DNA of 62,472 nt from Spirochaetota bacterium. Lineage in GTDB: Bacteria; Spirochaetota; UBA4802; JAFGDQ01. The translations under genes were made by a program, and so were the position numbers. The notes under the pieces were generated by a model. It saw only the letters and a list, made by a program, of their open reading frames with translations, did not search any database and was not told the DNA's origin. The stretch lies in NCBI GenBank assembly GCA_016932015.1, contig JAFGDQ010000057.1:1-62472 (forward strand), read 5' to 3'. This document shows, piece after piece, positions 1 to 10,000 of this stretch (within the stretch, counting starts at the first letter, position 1; each line of letters starts with the position of its first letter).

Positions 1-63
1 GTGATTGATGCAATTCATGATATCTTCAATGGAAAGCATGTTTATTTAAGTTTTGAAGGTTAA
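1..63 (+). CDS. C-terminal end of a clipped gene, function not recognised
   Basis: An open frame runs in from the left edge and stops with TAA at 61-63, giving only 20 residues (ending YLSFEG). The frame may continue upstream of the window. The tail faintly resembles the end of a receiver domain followed by a linker, but this is far too short to classify. The stop is followed within two bases by a copy of a palindromic repeat arm (65-80) that recurs at 50,947. Confidence 0.4.
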   Translation: MIDAIHDIFNGKHVYLSFEG

Positions 64-64
64 T

Positions 65-80
65 ATAGCTGAGTAGTTAC
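65..80. repeat. Half copy of a palindromic repeat arm
   Basis: ATAGCTGAGTAGTTAC here matches the right arm of the large inverted repeat at 50,947-50,962 at 15 of 16 bases. It may be the end of a second element whose remainder lies to the left of the window. Confidence 0.5.
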
Positions 81-117
81 GATTATTTTATTATGTAATC
101 CGGATTTTATATTTGAT

Positions 118-966
118 ATGAATAACAGAACAATTTTAATTTATGTATTCAAAATAATGCCGAAGGGCTTTATTTCAAGAATATTCGGTTTTTTAACCAG
201 AATACGATTTCCGAAGTTTTTTTTAAACTATGTAATTAAAAAATATTGTGAAGGCTATAAAGTAAATACTGAAGAAATAAATTATCCTGGAAAAGGCTTT
301 AGAACTCTCGATGATTTTTTTACAAGAAAACTGAAACAGGGAGTTCATCAGGTAGATTCAGGCAGGAATTCAATTGTTTCCCCGGTTGACGGCAGGATAG
401 ACCAGTTCGGGAAGATTGACGGGAACAGAATAATTCAGGCTAAGGGCATCGATTACACTGTTAATGCTCTCGTGCCTTCTGATACTGCACAGAGATTTAT
501 TGACGGTCATTTTATTACTCTTTATCTTTCTCCTGCCGATTATCACAGAATTCATTCTCCTGCTGATGGTAAAATTACAGGCTATTTTGCTGTTCCAGGC
601 AAGTTGTTTACCGTTCAGGAATTTTTAGTAAACGGCATCAAAGGGCTTTTTACAAAAAATGAAAGACTTATCAGTTATATTGAAAACAGAAATACGCTTT
701 TTGCTGTTTGTAAGATTGGGGCCATGAACGTGGGAAGAATTACTCTCAGTTATTCAGGTATTGTGACCAACAGGTTTTTCAGAAAAAGAGAGGAGTTGTT
801 TTTTAAAAAAGATTCGCAGTCTGATATCTCAAGGGGAGATGAACTGGGTGTATTCCATCTGGGATCAACCATAATACTGCTGTTTCAGAAGGATACTGTT
901 AAATTCGCTGAAATAGAAACCGGACAAAAAGTTCGCATGGGGCAGCGGATTGCTTCTTTTGTTTAA
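118..966 (+). CDS. psd: Phosphatidylserine decarboxylase proenzyme (type I)
   Basis: Pyruvoyl enzyme converting phosphatidylserine to phosphatidylethanolamine at the inner membrane. The 282 residues match the usual type I length. Visible motifs are SPVDGRI with Asp91, DYHRIH with His143 and His146, and the self-cleavage motif LGST at 248-251, where Ser250 would become the pyruvoyl group. These correspond to the Asp-His-Ser triad of the E. coli enzyme. Chain cleavage would leave a small alpha chain of about 33 residues. The hydrophobic N-terminus (residues 1-45) fits membrane association. There is no strong ribosome-binding site before the ATG at 118. No phosphatidylserine synthase gene lies beside it in the window. 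Confidence 0.95.
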   Translation: MNNRTILIYVFKIMPKGFISRIFGFLTRIRFPKFFLNYVIKKYCEGYKVNTEEINYPGKGFRTLDDFFTRKLKQGVHQVDSGRNSIVSPVDGRIDQFGKIDGNRIIQAKGIDYTVNALVPSDTAQRFIDGHFITLYLSPADYHRIHSPADGKITGYFAVPGKLFTVQEFLVNGIKGLFTKNERLISYIENRNTLFAVCKIGAMNVGRITLSYSGIVTNRFFRKREELFFKKDSQSDISRGDELGVFHLGSTIILLFQKDTVKFAEIETGQKVRMGQRIASFV

Positions 967-1085
967 CAGGATTTCAATGTAATTTATGAAATGATTTATT
1001 GTGATATTCTATCTTAAACATCCAGGAATTTATAATAATGCTGCAGCAGCTTTAATCCGTTTAACAATTCTTACAAAGGTAGAAA

Positions 1086-1580
1086 ATGAGCAGAAATCCA
1101 AATGTTCACTATTTTAATATGGAGCATGCAATCCTTTGTTTTGATCCCGGATCATCAACTCTGCTTTGCCGTTCAGGCCGGGCCGGAAAAAAAAAGCTCT
1201 GGATTAAAAAATTAAACGGACTGATGGAAATCTTTGCTATAATTGAAGATAATAAAAGATTCTATATAGCCTGTGATTCAGGAGACATTAACGGGCAGTT
1301 CATAGCAATGCAAAAGGATACAGGTATAACAGACTGGTTTATTCCGGGTAAATCGTTCCTTCATCTGCTCTATAAAGACTTTCTCTATTTAATTTTTTCA
1401 GATGAAAGCGGACAGTATTACCTGTTGAAAGTAAATCTGAAAGATGGAAAGTCAGTCTGGTATCATCCTGTGGATCGGGATTTAAATGAATATGTTTTTG
1501 TGGACAATAAGGTAAAGCTTAATTATTTATCCGGTAAATCAGAGGCAATTTCTATAAGGACAGGCAAACCTGCCCGTTAA
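1086..1580 (+). CDS. Hypothetical protein with beta-propeller-like repeats
   Basis: A 164-residue protein that I do not recognise. It is built of short hydrophobic beta-strand-like stretches with repeated patterns of the kind seen in PQQ/WD-type blades (for example LKVNLKDGKSVWY and IAMQKDTGITDWF, each a strand followed by a D-G/T-G turn and a W). There is no signal peptide or membrane segment. A weak AAAGG ribosome-binding site precedes the ATG. It lies between psd and a TPR gene on the same strand with gaps of about 100 bases, so co-transcription is possible but not shown. Confidence 0.6.
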   Translation: MSRNPNVHYFNMEHAILCFDPGSSTLLCRSGRAGKKKLWIKKLNGLMEIFAIIEDNKRFYIACDSGDINGQFIAMQKDTGITDWFIPGKSFLHLLYKDFLYLIFSDESGQYYLLKVNLKDGKSVWYHPVDRDLNEYVFVDNKVKLNYLSGKSEAISIRTGKPAR

Positions 1581-1677
1581 ACTCTTCAATGAATTGTCCA
1601 ACAGACCGATATATATTTAAAGAATATTTCTTTGACATGATTTTAACCGGCAATTTATTTTCGGAAGGAGATTGAAC

Positions 1678-2529
1678 ATGAGTAATATTGCTGTTCCAAA
1701 AGAAGCAGTTTTTATTTACAATAAGGCACTTGATTATTCAACAAAAGGTGATCTTAATACTGCTATTAACGAATACAAAAGAGCACTTGAACTTTGTCCG
1801 ACTTTTGTGGAAGCGTATAACAACATAGGCGAAATTTATTCAAGGATCGGGAAGAATGAACTCGCAATGTCAACATATCAGAAAGCACTCAGAATTGACC
1901 GGAACCCCAGACTTCTTCTGAATATGGGCGTTGAATATTACAATCACAGGGAATTCAGAACAGCGCTTGGATTTTTTAAAGAGTCTCTTGTAAGAAAACC
2001 TGATTTCCTTGAAGGGAATTTCTACACCGGCCTGGCGTCTTTTAATTTAAAAGATGAACAGATGGCTGAAAATTATTTCAAGAAAGTAGTTGAGGCGGAC
2101 AGGCGGCATCTGAAATCCAATTATCTGCTTTCCTATATTTACTATGACTGGAAAGATTACGCGAAAACACTCTTTCATCTTAATAATATTAAAGATATTG
2201 CTGATGATAAGGTGTTCCTTAACAAGTATTTCGGATTCTGTTATTATCATCTTGGCCAGTATAATGAAGCTGTAAAATATTTAAATTCTGCGATACAGCA
2301 GAATCCGAAGTATTCGCAGTTTAAAAATTATCTTGAAAATCTGACATATGAAAATAAAATAAAAGAAGCTGGAAATATTGATGCTAAAATAAAAGAGATG
2401 GAAAAAATGATGATAGATAGAAATTTAAGCATCAGAGAAATTACCCAGCTGAGCCTTTTGTATACTTATAAAGGAGATTACAAAAAGGCTGAACAGATAC
2501 TTGTTGATAAAAAAAATCAGTTCAAATAA
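1678..2529 (+). CDS. Tetratricopeptide repeat protein
   Basis: About 283 residues with at least six consecutive TPR units, recognisable from the repeated A-x2-Y-x3-A-L pattern (for example GDLNTAINEYKRALEL, NELAMSTYQKALRI, GQYNEAVKYLNSAIQQ). A probable protein-protein scaffold in the cytoplasm, with no signal peptide. I chose the ATG at 1678 because a strong GGAAGGAG at 1663-1670 sits 7 bases before it; a TTG at 1672 would lie too close. The gene converges on manC with only 11 bases between the stops. The binding partner cannot be told from sequence. Confidence 0.85.
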   Translation: MSNIAVPKEAVFIYNKALDYSTKGDLNTAINEYKRALELCPTFVEAYNNIGEIYSRIGKNELAMSTYQKALRIDRNPRLLLNMGVEYYNHREFRTALGFFKESLVRKPDFLEGNFYTGLASFNLKDEQMAENYFKKVVEADRRHLKSNYLLSYIYYDWKDYAKTLFHLNNIKDIADDKVFLNKYFGFCYYHLGQYNEAVKYLNSAIQQNPKYSQFKNYLENLTYENKIKEAGNIDAKIKEMEKMMIDRNLSIREITQLSLLYTYKGDYKKAEQILVDKKNQFK

Positions 2530-2540
2530 AAAGTTTCATT

Positions 2541-3608
2541 TTATTTTTTTCTGTTTTTAATTTTTTCAACCACTTTTCTGACATTCTGGCTGTGGTCTTT
2601 GTTCATGACCAGGATGTTGCCGTCCGACTCAGCAACAACAATATTATCAAGGCCGACCAGGGCTATTGTCTTACCTTCAGTGAAGACAGTGCAGTTGTTT
2701 GATGATATGAATATGAGGTTATCACTGAACCCGCGGTTATTGTTTTTGTCTGAAGGCAGTGTACTGTCAATTGAGCTCCAGTTTCCAAGATCGGTCCATC
2801 CCAGATCAGCCGGTATTACAGCTTTGTTTTCAGCTTTTTCCATTATACCGTAATCAATTGATATGGATTCCACAGATGAAAATATTTTTTCTATTTTTTT
2901 ATACGCCTTTTTCTCATTTGAAACAATATCTTCCGCCTTTATTTTTTTTACAGGTTTAAAGGAATTACAGGTTTCCGGCATTAGCTTTTCAAACCATGAA
3001 AGAATTGTTGAAGTTTTCCATACAAAGATGCCTGCATTCCAGAAATAATTGCCGTTCTTAATGTATTTTTCAGCAGTTTTTTTATCAGGCTTTTCAACGA
3101 ATTCCTGAACATTGCGGACATTGCTTGTGTTTTTTTCAGCTTTAATGTAACCGTAGCCTGTTTCAGGGGAGTCGGGTTTTATGCCTATGGTAACAAGGCG
3201 GCCTTTCATTGCTTCCTCGATAGCTGCTTTAAGGGTATTACGGAATGCCTTTTCTTTCTTTATGTAATGGTCTGCAGGGAGCACAATCATTATTGAATCG
3301 TCGTATATCTTGTTCAGATATAATGCTGCATTGAGAATAGCGGGAGCAGTGTTCTTGGGTTCAGGTTCTGCGAGCACTTCTCCTTTAATGCCTGCTTCCC
3401 TGATTTCAGCTTTGCTTATATCCTTATATTTTTGTGAAGTTGTTATCAGGCAGAGATCAGGATTAAGAGGGATCAGCCTCTTTAATGTCATATTTAAAAG
3501 TGTTCCTTCTCCTGTAAGATTATGGAACTGCTTTGGCTTGTCATCCCTGCTTATGGGCCATAATCTTGTGCCTGCTCCGCCTGCAAGTATTACTGCTGTT
3601 ATTTTCAT
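2541..3608 (-). CDS. manC: Mannose-1-phosphate guanylyltransferase
   Basis: Nucleotidyltransferase making GDP-mannose from mannose-1-phosphate and GTP for surface polysaccharide or glycan synthesis. The N-terminus has the signature LAGGAGTRLWPISR and the following KPKQF (residues 8-28), and FVEKPD is the sugar-phosphate motif near residue 170. At 355 residues it is the short form: nucleotidyltransferase domain plus a short helical tail, without the phosphomannose isomerase cupin fused in the longer proteins. It stands alone, convergent with the TPR gene. No other sugar-nucleotide gene is nearby. Confidence 0.93.
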   Translation of the reverse strand: MKITAVILAGGAGTRLWPISRDDKPKQFHNLTGEGTLLNMTLKRLIPLNPDLCLITTSQKYKDISKAEIREAGIKGEVLAEPEPKNTAPAILNAALYLNKIYDDSIMIVLPADHYIKKEKAFRNTLKAAIEEAMKGRLVTIGIKPDSPETGYGYIKAEKNTSNVRNVQEFVEKPDKKTAEKYIKNGNYFWNAGIFVWKTSTILSWFEKLMPETCNSFKPVKKIKAEDIVSNEKKAYKKIEKIFSSVESISIDYGIMEKAENKAVIPADLGWTDLGNWSSIDSTLPSDKNNNRGFSDNLIFISSNNCTVFTEGKTIALVGLDNIVVAESDGNILVMNKDHSQNVRKVVEKIKNRKK

Positions 3609-3712
3609 TTTTTTTCCTTTATGTCTGATTTATCTGTCTGGTATTATAATACGCTTTAATATGGGAAAGAATTTAAGCAAAATGTTTTGAAAGCATAAAT
3701 ATTCTTTACTTT

Positions 3713-3742
3713 TTGACAATGAATTTATGCAATAAGTAAATT
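3713..3742 (+). promoter_or_regulatory. Candidate sigma-70 promoter for the M50 protease gene
   Basis: TTGACA at 3713-3718 and TAAATT at 3737-3742, 18 bases apart, in an AT-rich stretch 50 bases before the start codon at 3792. The -35 is a perfect consensus; the -10 is weak. Confidence 0.4.
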
Positions 3743-3791
3743 TTATTTTAAAAATTTTATCTTTAAATGCCTGTTAAAAATCAGAGGCTGA

Positions 3792-4730
3792 ATGATTCAG
3801 AAAATTTTAAATATTATAAAATCATATTTTTCCGCTTTGAACATGAATTCGGGAGCAGTGCTTTTCAGAAAAAGAAAAGTTGTTTATGTTACTGAATCCG
3901 ATCAAAAGCAGAAACGCCCATGGATTAATCTCATTCTGTTTATTGTAACTTTCTGTACAACAACTCTTGCCGGTGCACAGGCTGAAGGATCAATTACTGA
4001 AATTATAATAAGCGGATTCCCTTTTTCAATAACAATCATGCTGATATTGCTTTCACACGAAATGGGGCATTATATTGCGGCAAGGCGTTTTGGCATGAAT
4101 GCGACTTTACCGTATTTCATACCTTTCCCTTCAATAATTGGAACTATGGGTGCTGTGATAAAAATTAAATCGCCTATAAGATATAAGAGAGCTTTGCTTT
4201 ATGTGGGGGCAATGGGGCCTTTTGCCGGTTTCCTGTTAAGCCTGATTGCAAGCATTGCCGGTATTTATTTGTCTGAAATAAAGATTCTTCCTGCTGACAC
4301 AAACGGCCTTGTGCCGGTTTTCGGCGATTCCATTCTTTTCGGGCTGATGGTAAAGTTTATACACGGATCTATTCCCTCCGGCTATGATATTTTTCTTTCA
4401 CCATATGCGTGGGCCGGGTGGATTGGCTTTCTTGTGACAAGTCTGAATCTTATGCCGATAGGTCAGCTTGACGGGAGTCATATAATTTACGCTTTAATCG
4501 GCAGAAAGCAGGTTTATATAGGCTGGCTAATGCTTGCCGGGCTTGCTGTTCTCAGCTTTTTCTGGCCCGGATGGATAGTATGGATTTTGATTACTCTTTT
4601 TCTGCTTATGGTCGGGCATCCTCCTGTAGAGGACGGGCCTGCTCTCTCTGCTGTTGAAAAAATTATGGGCTGGTCCTGTGTGGTAATTTTTATTTTAACA
4701 TTTATTCCGGTACCGGTTTATTTTGTTTAA
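3792..4730 (+). CDS. Site-2-protease-type (M50) membrane metalloprotease
   Basis: Polytopic membrane protein of 312 residues. Zinc ligands are the HEMGH motif at residues 89-93 and the distal Asp227 in NLMPIGQLDGSH, the classical M50 pair. About six hydrophobic segments can be counted. The conserved stretch PFPSIIGTMGAVI (111-123) between the two motifs is typical of the EGY1/Rv-type subgroup. There is no PDZ domain, so it is not an RseP orthologue. It probably cleaves transmembrane substrates; the substrate is unknown. No anti-sigma factor is adjacent. A GAGG lies 5 bases before the ATG. Two terminator-like hairpins follow the stop. Confidence 0.88.
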   Translation: MIQKILNIIKSYFSALNMNSGAVLFRKRKVVYVTESDQKQKRPWINLILFIVTFCTTTLAGAQAEGSITEIIISGFPFSITIMLILLSHEMGHYIAARRFGMNATLPYFIPFPSIIGTMGAVIKIKSPIRYKRALLYVGAMGPFAGFLLSLIASIAGIYLSEIKILPADTNGLVPVFGDSILFGLMVKFIHGSIPSGYDIFLSPYAWAGWIGFLVTSLNLMPIGQLDGSHIIYALIGRKQVYIGWLMLAGLAVLSFFWPGWIVWILITLFLLMVGHPPVEDGPALSAVEKIMGWSCVVIFILTFIPVPVYFV

Positions 4731-4745
4731 TCTCTTTTGGTTTAA

Positions 4746-4816
4746 TTCCCCGCGGCTTGCTGCGGAAAGGTTTTTTAGTTTTTGATACCCAGCTGCTTGC
4801 GGCGGGGTTGTTCATT
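4746..4816. repeat. Two tandem GC-rich hairpins (repeat-like, first also terminator-like)
   Basis: Two related hairpins about 45 bases apart. The first (4749-4765, CCCGCGGCTTGCTGCGG) is followed by a T-run at 4771-4776 and could terminate the protease gene. The second (4788-4806, core GCTGCTTGCGGCGGGG) is a diverged copy. Both share the GCTTGC-type loop and the following TTGTTCATTT-like tail. They resemble palindromic intergenic repeats common in deltaproteobacterial and spirochaete genomes. Confidence 0.5.
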
Positions 4817-4835
4817 TGCTATTTTTGCTTTTCTG

Positions 4836-6836
4836 TTAAGCTGAAGGGGGAACAGCATCAATAGCTTTTCGAATAATCTCAGCCATCTGCCTGAGTTTAA
4901 ATGGTTTCATTATGTAGCCGGTCAGTCCTATTCTCATGGCTTTTTCTTCGTTCATAAGCGTACTGTAGCCTGTAGATAATATTACGGGGATATCTTTACG
5001 GATTTTCCGTATCTCATAAAACAGCACTTCTCCTGTAATTTGAGGCATGGTCATATCTGTAATAACCAGATCAAAATCATCAGGTTTCTTGCGGAATAGA
5101 TTAAGGGCATCTTCCGGATTTACTGCTATCTTTACTGCGTATCCCAGCTTTTCGATCATTTTCTGGGCAACAGCTGCGAGTGATATTTCATCGTCCACAA
5201 ATAGAATTCGTTCTTTTCCTTTTGGAATGCTTTCTGCCGGTCTGGATGAAATAGAATTATTCCGAGGAGCCAGCGGCAGCAGAATTGAAAAAGCTGCTCC
5301 TTTCCCGGGAGTTGAGTGTACTGCTATTGTGCCGTTATGGTTTTTGATAATTCCATGAACCAGGGATAATCCCATTCCTGATCCTTTGCCTGAATCCTTT
5401 GTAGTAAAGTACGGGTCAAAAATACGATCCTGTATTTCAGGAACAATTCCCGGGCCGGTATCCTGAACTGTCAGCTTTACGTATTCTCCTTTCTTCAGAT
5501 CCGGATGAAGCCGGCCTGTGTATTCATCGACTTTGAAATTCTCGAGGCTTATTTTAATCAAGCCACCGTTTTGTTCCATTGCCTGTGCAGCATTGATACA
5601 AAGATTCATCATAACCTGGTGAATTTGAGTTGAATCTGCGAAAATAAAATCATTATCAGCGTTCAGATTATACCTGATTTCAATGGTAGAGGGTATGGTG
5701 GATCGAAGAAATTTTATTGACTCTTCAAGAATTGGATTAAGATTTATTGAATATTTTTTAACTTCAACATAGCGGCTGAATGTCAGAAGCTGCCTTATTA
5801 TGTCTTTTGCGCGAAGGCCGGCATTTTTTATTTCAGTCAGGTTGTAATATTCAGGGTCATTTTCATCAATATCGTCAAGAACCAGTTCAGCATTTCCAAG
5901 TATGATCCCAAGTATATTGTTGAAATCGTGAGCAACACCTCCGGCCAGTGTCCCGATCCCTTCCAGTTTCTGTGAATGCCTCAGCTCTTCTTCAAGTCTG
6001 GATTTCTCAATTTCCGCCATTTTGCTTTCAGTAATATCAACAGCTTCACTTAAAAGCAGTTCTTCATTCTGCAGGATAATTATGTCTGCGGAGAAAAGCA
6101 CTGTCCGCTCCTCTCCTGTATTTATCCGCCGCATGACAGTTTCAATGTTGTATACTTTTTTATTTTCTTTTAAACGGTTAAGGATAAAATCTCTGGAAGC
6201 GGGATCAGCCCACAGCCCTAAATCGGCGGTAAACTTTCCTATAAGGTTTTCTCTTTGTGTGCCATGGAAGCTGCAGAACGTGTTGTTTACGTCAATTATT
6301 TTACCTTTATCAAGAGTTGTAATAGCCATTAAATTAGGGCTGAGTTGAAATGCTTTTGAAAATTTTGCCTCACTCTGCCTTAAATTTTCTTCCATTTTTT
6401 TACGCTCGCTGATATCCCTGCAAACGCAAAAAATAAGTTTCTGATCTCTGTAAAATATGGCATCAGTGCTTATTTCAACTTCATATGTGCTTCCGTCTTT
6501 TCGCCTGTGACGTGACTGGAAGTGGTCTCCTTTTTCATCAACAGTCCTGATCATTTCCTTCACCTGGTCAGAGCTTACCTGAACTTCCCACTCCCATACG
6601 TGCATTTTGAGAAGTTCCTCTCTTGAATAACCGAGCATATCGGCATAGCGTTTGTTCGCTTCGTAGACTTTCCCGTCCTTATCAAGAACGACTATGCCGT
6701 CTCTCGAATGTTCAACAAGCATACGCCTTATGATAGCTTCATCTTTCTGCCTTTCTTTTTCCTGCTCAAGATCAGCAATGCGTTTTTTTGCTTCTTTCAG
6801 TTCGGCAAGTAAAATATCTTTTGTTTTATCTTTCAT
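4836..6836 (-). CDS. Hybrid PAS-PAS sensor histidine kinase with C-terminal receiver
   Basis: Cytoplasmic hybrid kinase of 666 residues with no membrane segment. In order: a coiled coil (1-40), PAS (about 36-150), PAS (about 152-275), a HisKA dimerisation domain with the phospho-acceptor His303 in LAGGVAHDFNN, and an HATPase_c domain with N-box Asn415, DTGPGI (459-464) and GKGSGMGLSL (483-491). A receiver domain follows from about 543, with Asp548/Asp549, phosphorylatable Asp594 and Lys644. The H-x-FNN form of the H-box marks the HPK4-type family. It stands alone with no response regulator gene beside it, so the output partner is unknown. The PAS ligand is not predictable. Confidence 0.92.
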   Translation of the reverse strand: MKDKTKDILLAELKEAKKRIADLEQEKERQKDEAIIRRMLVEHSRDGIVVLDKDGKVYEANKRYADMLGYSREELLKMHVWEWEVQVSSDQVKEMIRTVDEKGDHFQSRHRRKDGSTYEVEISTDAIFYRDQKLIFCVCRDISERKKMEENLRQSEAKFSKAFQLSPNLMAITTLDKGKIIDVNNTFCSFHGTQRENLIGKFTADLGLWADPASRDFILNRLKENKKVYNIETVMRRINTGEERTVLFSADIIILQNEELLLSEAVDITESKMAEIEKSRLEEELRHSQKLEGIGTLAGGVAHDFNNILGIILGNAELVLDDIDENDPEYYNLTEIKNAGLRAKDIIRQLLTFSRYVEVKKYSINLNPILEESIKFLRSTIPSTIEIRYNLNADNDFIFADSTQIHQVMMNLCINAAQAMEQNGGLIKISLENFKVDEYTGRLHPDLKKGEYVKLTVQDTGPGIVPEIQDRIFDPYFTTKDSGKGSGMGLSLVHGIIKNHNGTIAVHSTPGKGAAFSILLPLAPRNNSISSRPAESIPKGKERILFVDDEISLAAVAQKMIEKLGYAVKIAVNPEDALNLFRKKPDDFDLVITDMTMPQITGEVLFYEIRKIRKDIPVILSTGYSTLMNEEKAMRIGLTGYIMKPFKLRQMAEIIRKAIDAVPPSA

Positions 6837-7031
6837 TTTTATCTATCGATGTATTTTTATTTAATAGACAGCGGCAATAGACCTGAGAGGTCTTTCTGTT
6901 AGCATGAAAAGCAGCGGAATAATGTATATTATAATTAGTAATGAATATGGTTGTCAATATAAAAGCATAATACCGGAAAGGAATGGCTGAGAAGAGTATA
7001 GTCTGCAGATATTGAATGGTGATTATTAATA

Positions 7032-10000
7032 TCAGCCTGATTTTGACATTGAATAATATACAGAATCCTGTCCTATTATGTTTGATAATTCAGTTTTGAG
7101 TTTTTGTGAGGGTTCAGTGTTAAACGCATGATGCGCCTTAATTACTTTTTCATTTCCGTTATTTCCGTTTATATGAAAATAAACCGGACATTTACTGTTA
7201 CTGCCGGCATTTCTTACAATAATTGATTTAAGGTTTTTCAGAAGTGCCTCATCAGGGCCTGTCGTATTAAATTTTATATGTATGCCGGATATAGACTCCA
7301 TTCGTGCGTTTTCAAGATCCTGTACTTCTCTGACAATTATTTTTCTGGAATTGTCATCTTCAAAAGCAAGCTTACCTTTTATCATCACAGGCTCAATTGT
7401 TTCGATTTGTGAACCGACTTTTTCATATACATTCGGGAAAAAAATGACTTCAACTATTCCGCTTGTGTCCTCTATTGTTGCGGAGGCGAAAATTTTACCG
7501 TTTTTTGAAGTTCTTACTTTAAGATTTGTTATAATACCAATGACCGATACTTCGTCATTATTTGCAAATCCCGAGAGCTCTGATACCGGAGTGCAGGGGA
7601 AGGCGGAAATTTCATCTCTGTATTTTTCAAGAGGATGACCGGAAACAAAAATTCCCAGCACTTCTTTTTCATTGTTTAGTTTTAAATCATCAGTCCATTC
7701 TTCAATCTCAGGTAAATTTATGTCATTATGTTTTTCCTGTGAGTCATCTGTATCAAACAGGCTTGCCTGTCCGGAAGCCTTATCCATTTGAAAATTTTTT
7801 GCAATTTCCGCTATAAGTTCGATCGAATTAAAAAGTGCAGATCTTTTCGGGCAAATTGAATCAAGTGCTCCTGCTTTTATCAATGCCTCCATTACACCTT
7901 TGTTAAGTATGGAAATATCGATATTTTCAAGAAATTCTCTTAAATAGTTAAATTTACCGTGCCTGTCTCTGGAAGCTATAATCGCGTCTATAACTTTGCT
8001 TCCTAGCCCTTTTATTGCTCCAAGCCCGAAGCGTATAGAGGAATCCTGAACAGTAAAATCATAATAACTTGTATTTATATCAGGAGGCAGAATCCGGATA
8101 TTGGCGGTCTTACAGTCATTGACATAGCGAATGATATCTTCCTGATTGTCAAGCTGTGAGGAAAGAATCGCAGCCATATATTCGATTGTATAATTAGCTT
8201 TTAAATAAGCTGTCTGATAGGAAACAACTGCGTATGCAGCGGAATGAGATTTGTTGAAACCATATTCGCCGAATTTTGCCATTGCATCATAAATATCTGT
8301 TGCAAGTTTTATATCAAAACCCTTTCTTTTTGCGCCGTCCAGAAATTTCTGCTTCATCTCATTGATGATCTCGATTTTCTTTTTGCCCATTGCTTTCCTG
8401 AGTTTGTCAGCTTCAGGCATTGTGAAACCGCCCATCACCTGTGAAATCTGCATAACCTGTTCCTGGTACACTATTACGCCGAGTGTGTCCTGCAGAATCG
8501 GTTCAAGCAGGGGGTGAGGATATTTTATTTTTTTTGGATTTCTTTTCCGGGCTATAAAATCCCTGGTCATGCCGGATTCAAGCGGGCCCGGTCTGTAAAG
8601 GGCTACAATAGCGATAATATCCTCGAAATCAGTTGGACCGAGTTCACGGAGAAGTTTCTGCATTCCCGTACTTTCAAGCTGAAATACACCGTTTGTATTC
8701 GCGGTCTGCAAAAGCTCATATGCTTTTTTGTCGTCCATGGGAATTCCGGAAATATCAATTTCCAGGTTTCTGTGCTGTTTTATCAGCTTTAGGCATTTAT
8801 CAATAATTGTCAGGTTTTTTAAACCAAGGAAGTCCATTTTAACAAGTCCGGCTCTTTCCAGGTCCCCTTTTTCAAACTGTGAGGAAATACTGCCGTCCCT
8901 GGAATCCCTGTACAGAGGGACATGCTCTGTCATGGGGCCTCTGGAAATCACAACTCCTGCGGCATGCTTGCCAACGGACCTGCATAGCCCCTCAAGAGTT
9001 ATAGCAGTATCAATGTGTTTTTTCCATTCTTTATTTTCTTTATAGAGTTTTTTGAATTCAGGAACATCCTTAAGTGTCTCTTCGAGATTTGAAAAATTGG
9101 GTATTAATTTCGTAACCTGATTAGCTTCGGCGAAAGATACGTCCATTACTCTGGCTACATCTTTTAGAACAGCTTTTGCTGTTAATCTGTTGAATGTATT
9201 TATCTGACTTACATGGTCTTCGCCGTATTTTTTCTTTACATAATCAATTACTTCTTCTCTGCGTTCAGCACAAAAGTCGATGTCAATATCTGGCATTTCG
9301 TTTCTGCCTGGATTAAGGAAACGTTCAAACAGCAGATTGAATTTAAGAGGGTCAAGATCCGTAATGCCGATGCAGTAAGATACTATTGATCCTGCGGCAG
9401 ATCCTCTTCCGGGCCCTACAGGAATTCCTATTTTTCTGGCATAGTTAATAAAATCCCAGACAATCAGAAAATAACCTGAGAAATCCATGCCTGTAATTAC
9501 ACCAAGCTCGTATTCAATACGTTTCTTTACAATATCCGATAATCCGGAAGCATACCGTTCTTTTGCTCCTTCGTAAACAAGGTGCTTTAAATATGAGTCC
9601 AGAGTATATCCTTCAGGGACTTCAAAGTTCGGAAGAATTACGTTACCTAATGAAAGTTCCAGGTCCGTACTATCCGCAAGTTTCAGCGTATTCTTAAGAG
9701 CTTCAGGATTATCAGGAAAAACAGCCTTCATCTCATCAGCGGATTTAAAATAAAACTGGTCTGAGGACATTTTCATGCGATTCGTGTCTTTTAATGTTTT
9801 ACCTGTTTGTATGCATAAAAGTACATCATGCGAATACGCATCGCTTTTTTTTAAATAATGACAGTCATTTGTAGCAATCAATGGAATATCAAGTGACCTG
9901 GATATTTTTATCAGTTCGGGATTTGACCTTTTTTGTTCAGGGATATTATGGTCCTGAATTTCAATGTAAAAATTCCCTTTGCCGAATATTTCGTTGTATT

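Noticed and set aside
8244..9045. Open frames on the plus strand within dnaE
   Set aside because: Opposite to a highly conserved polymerase; no independent evidence.
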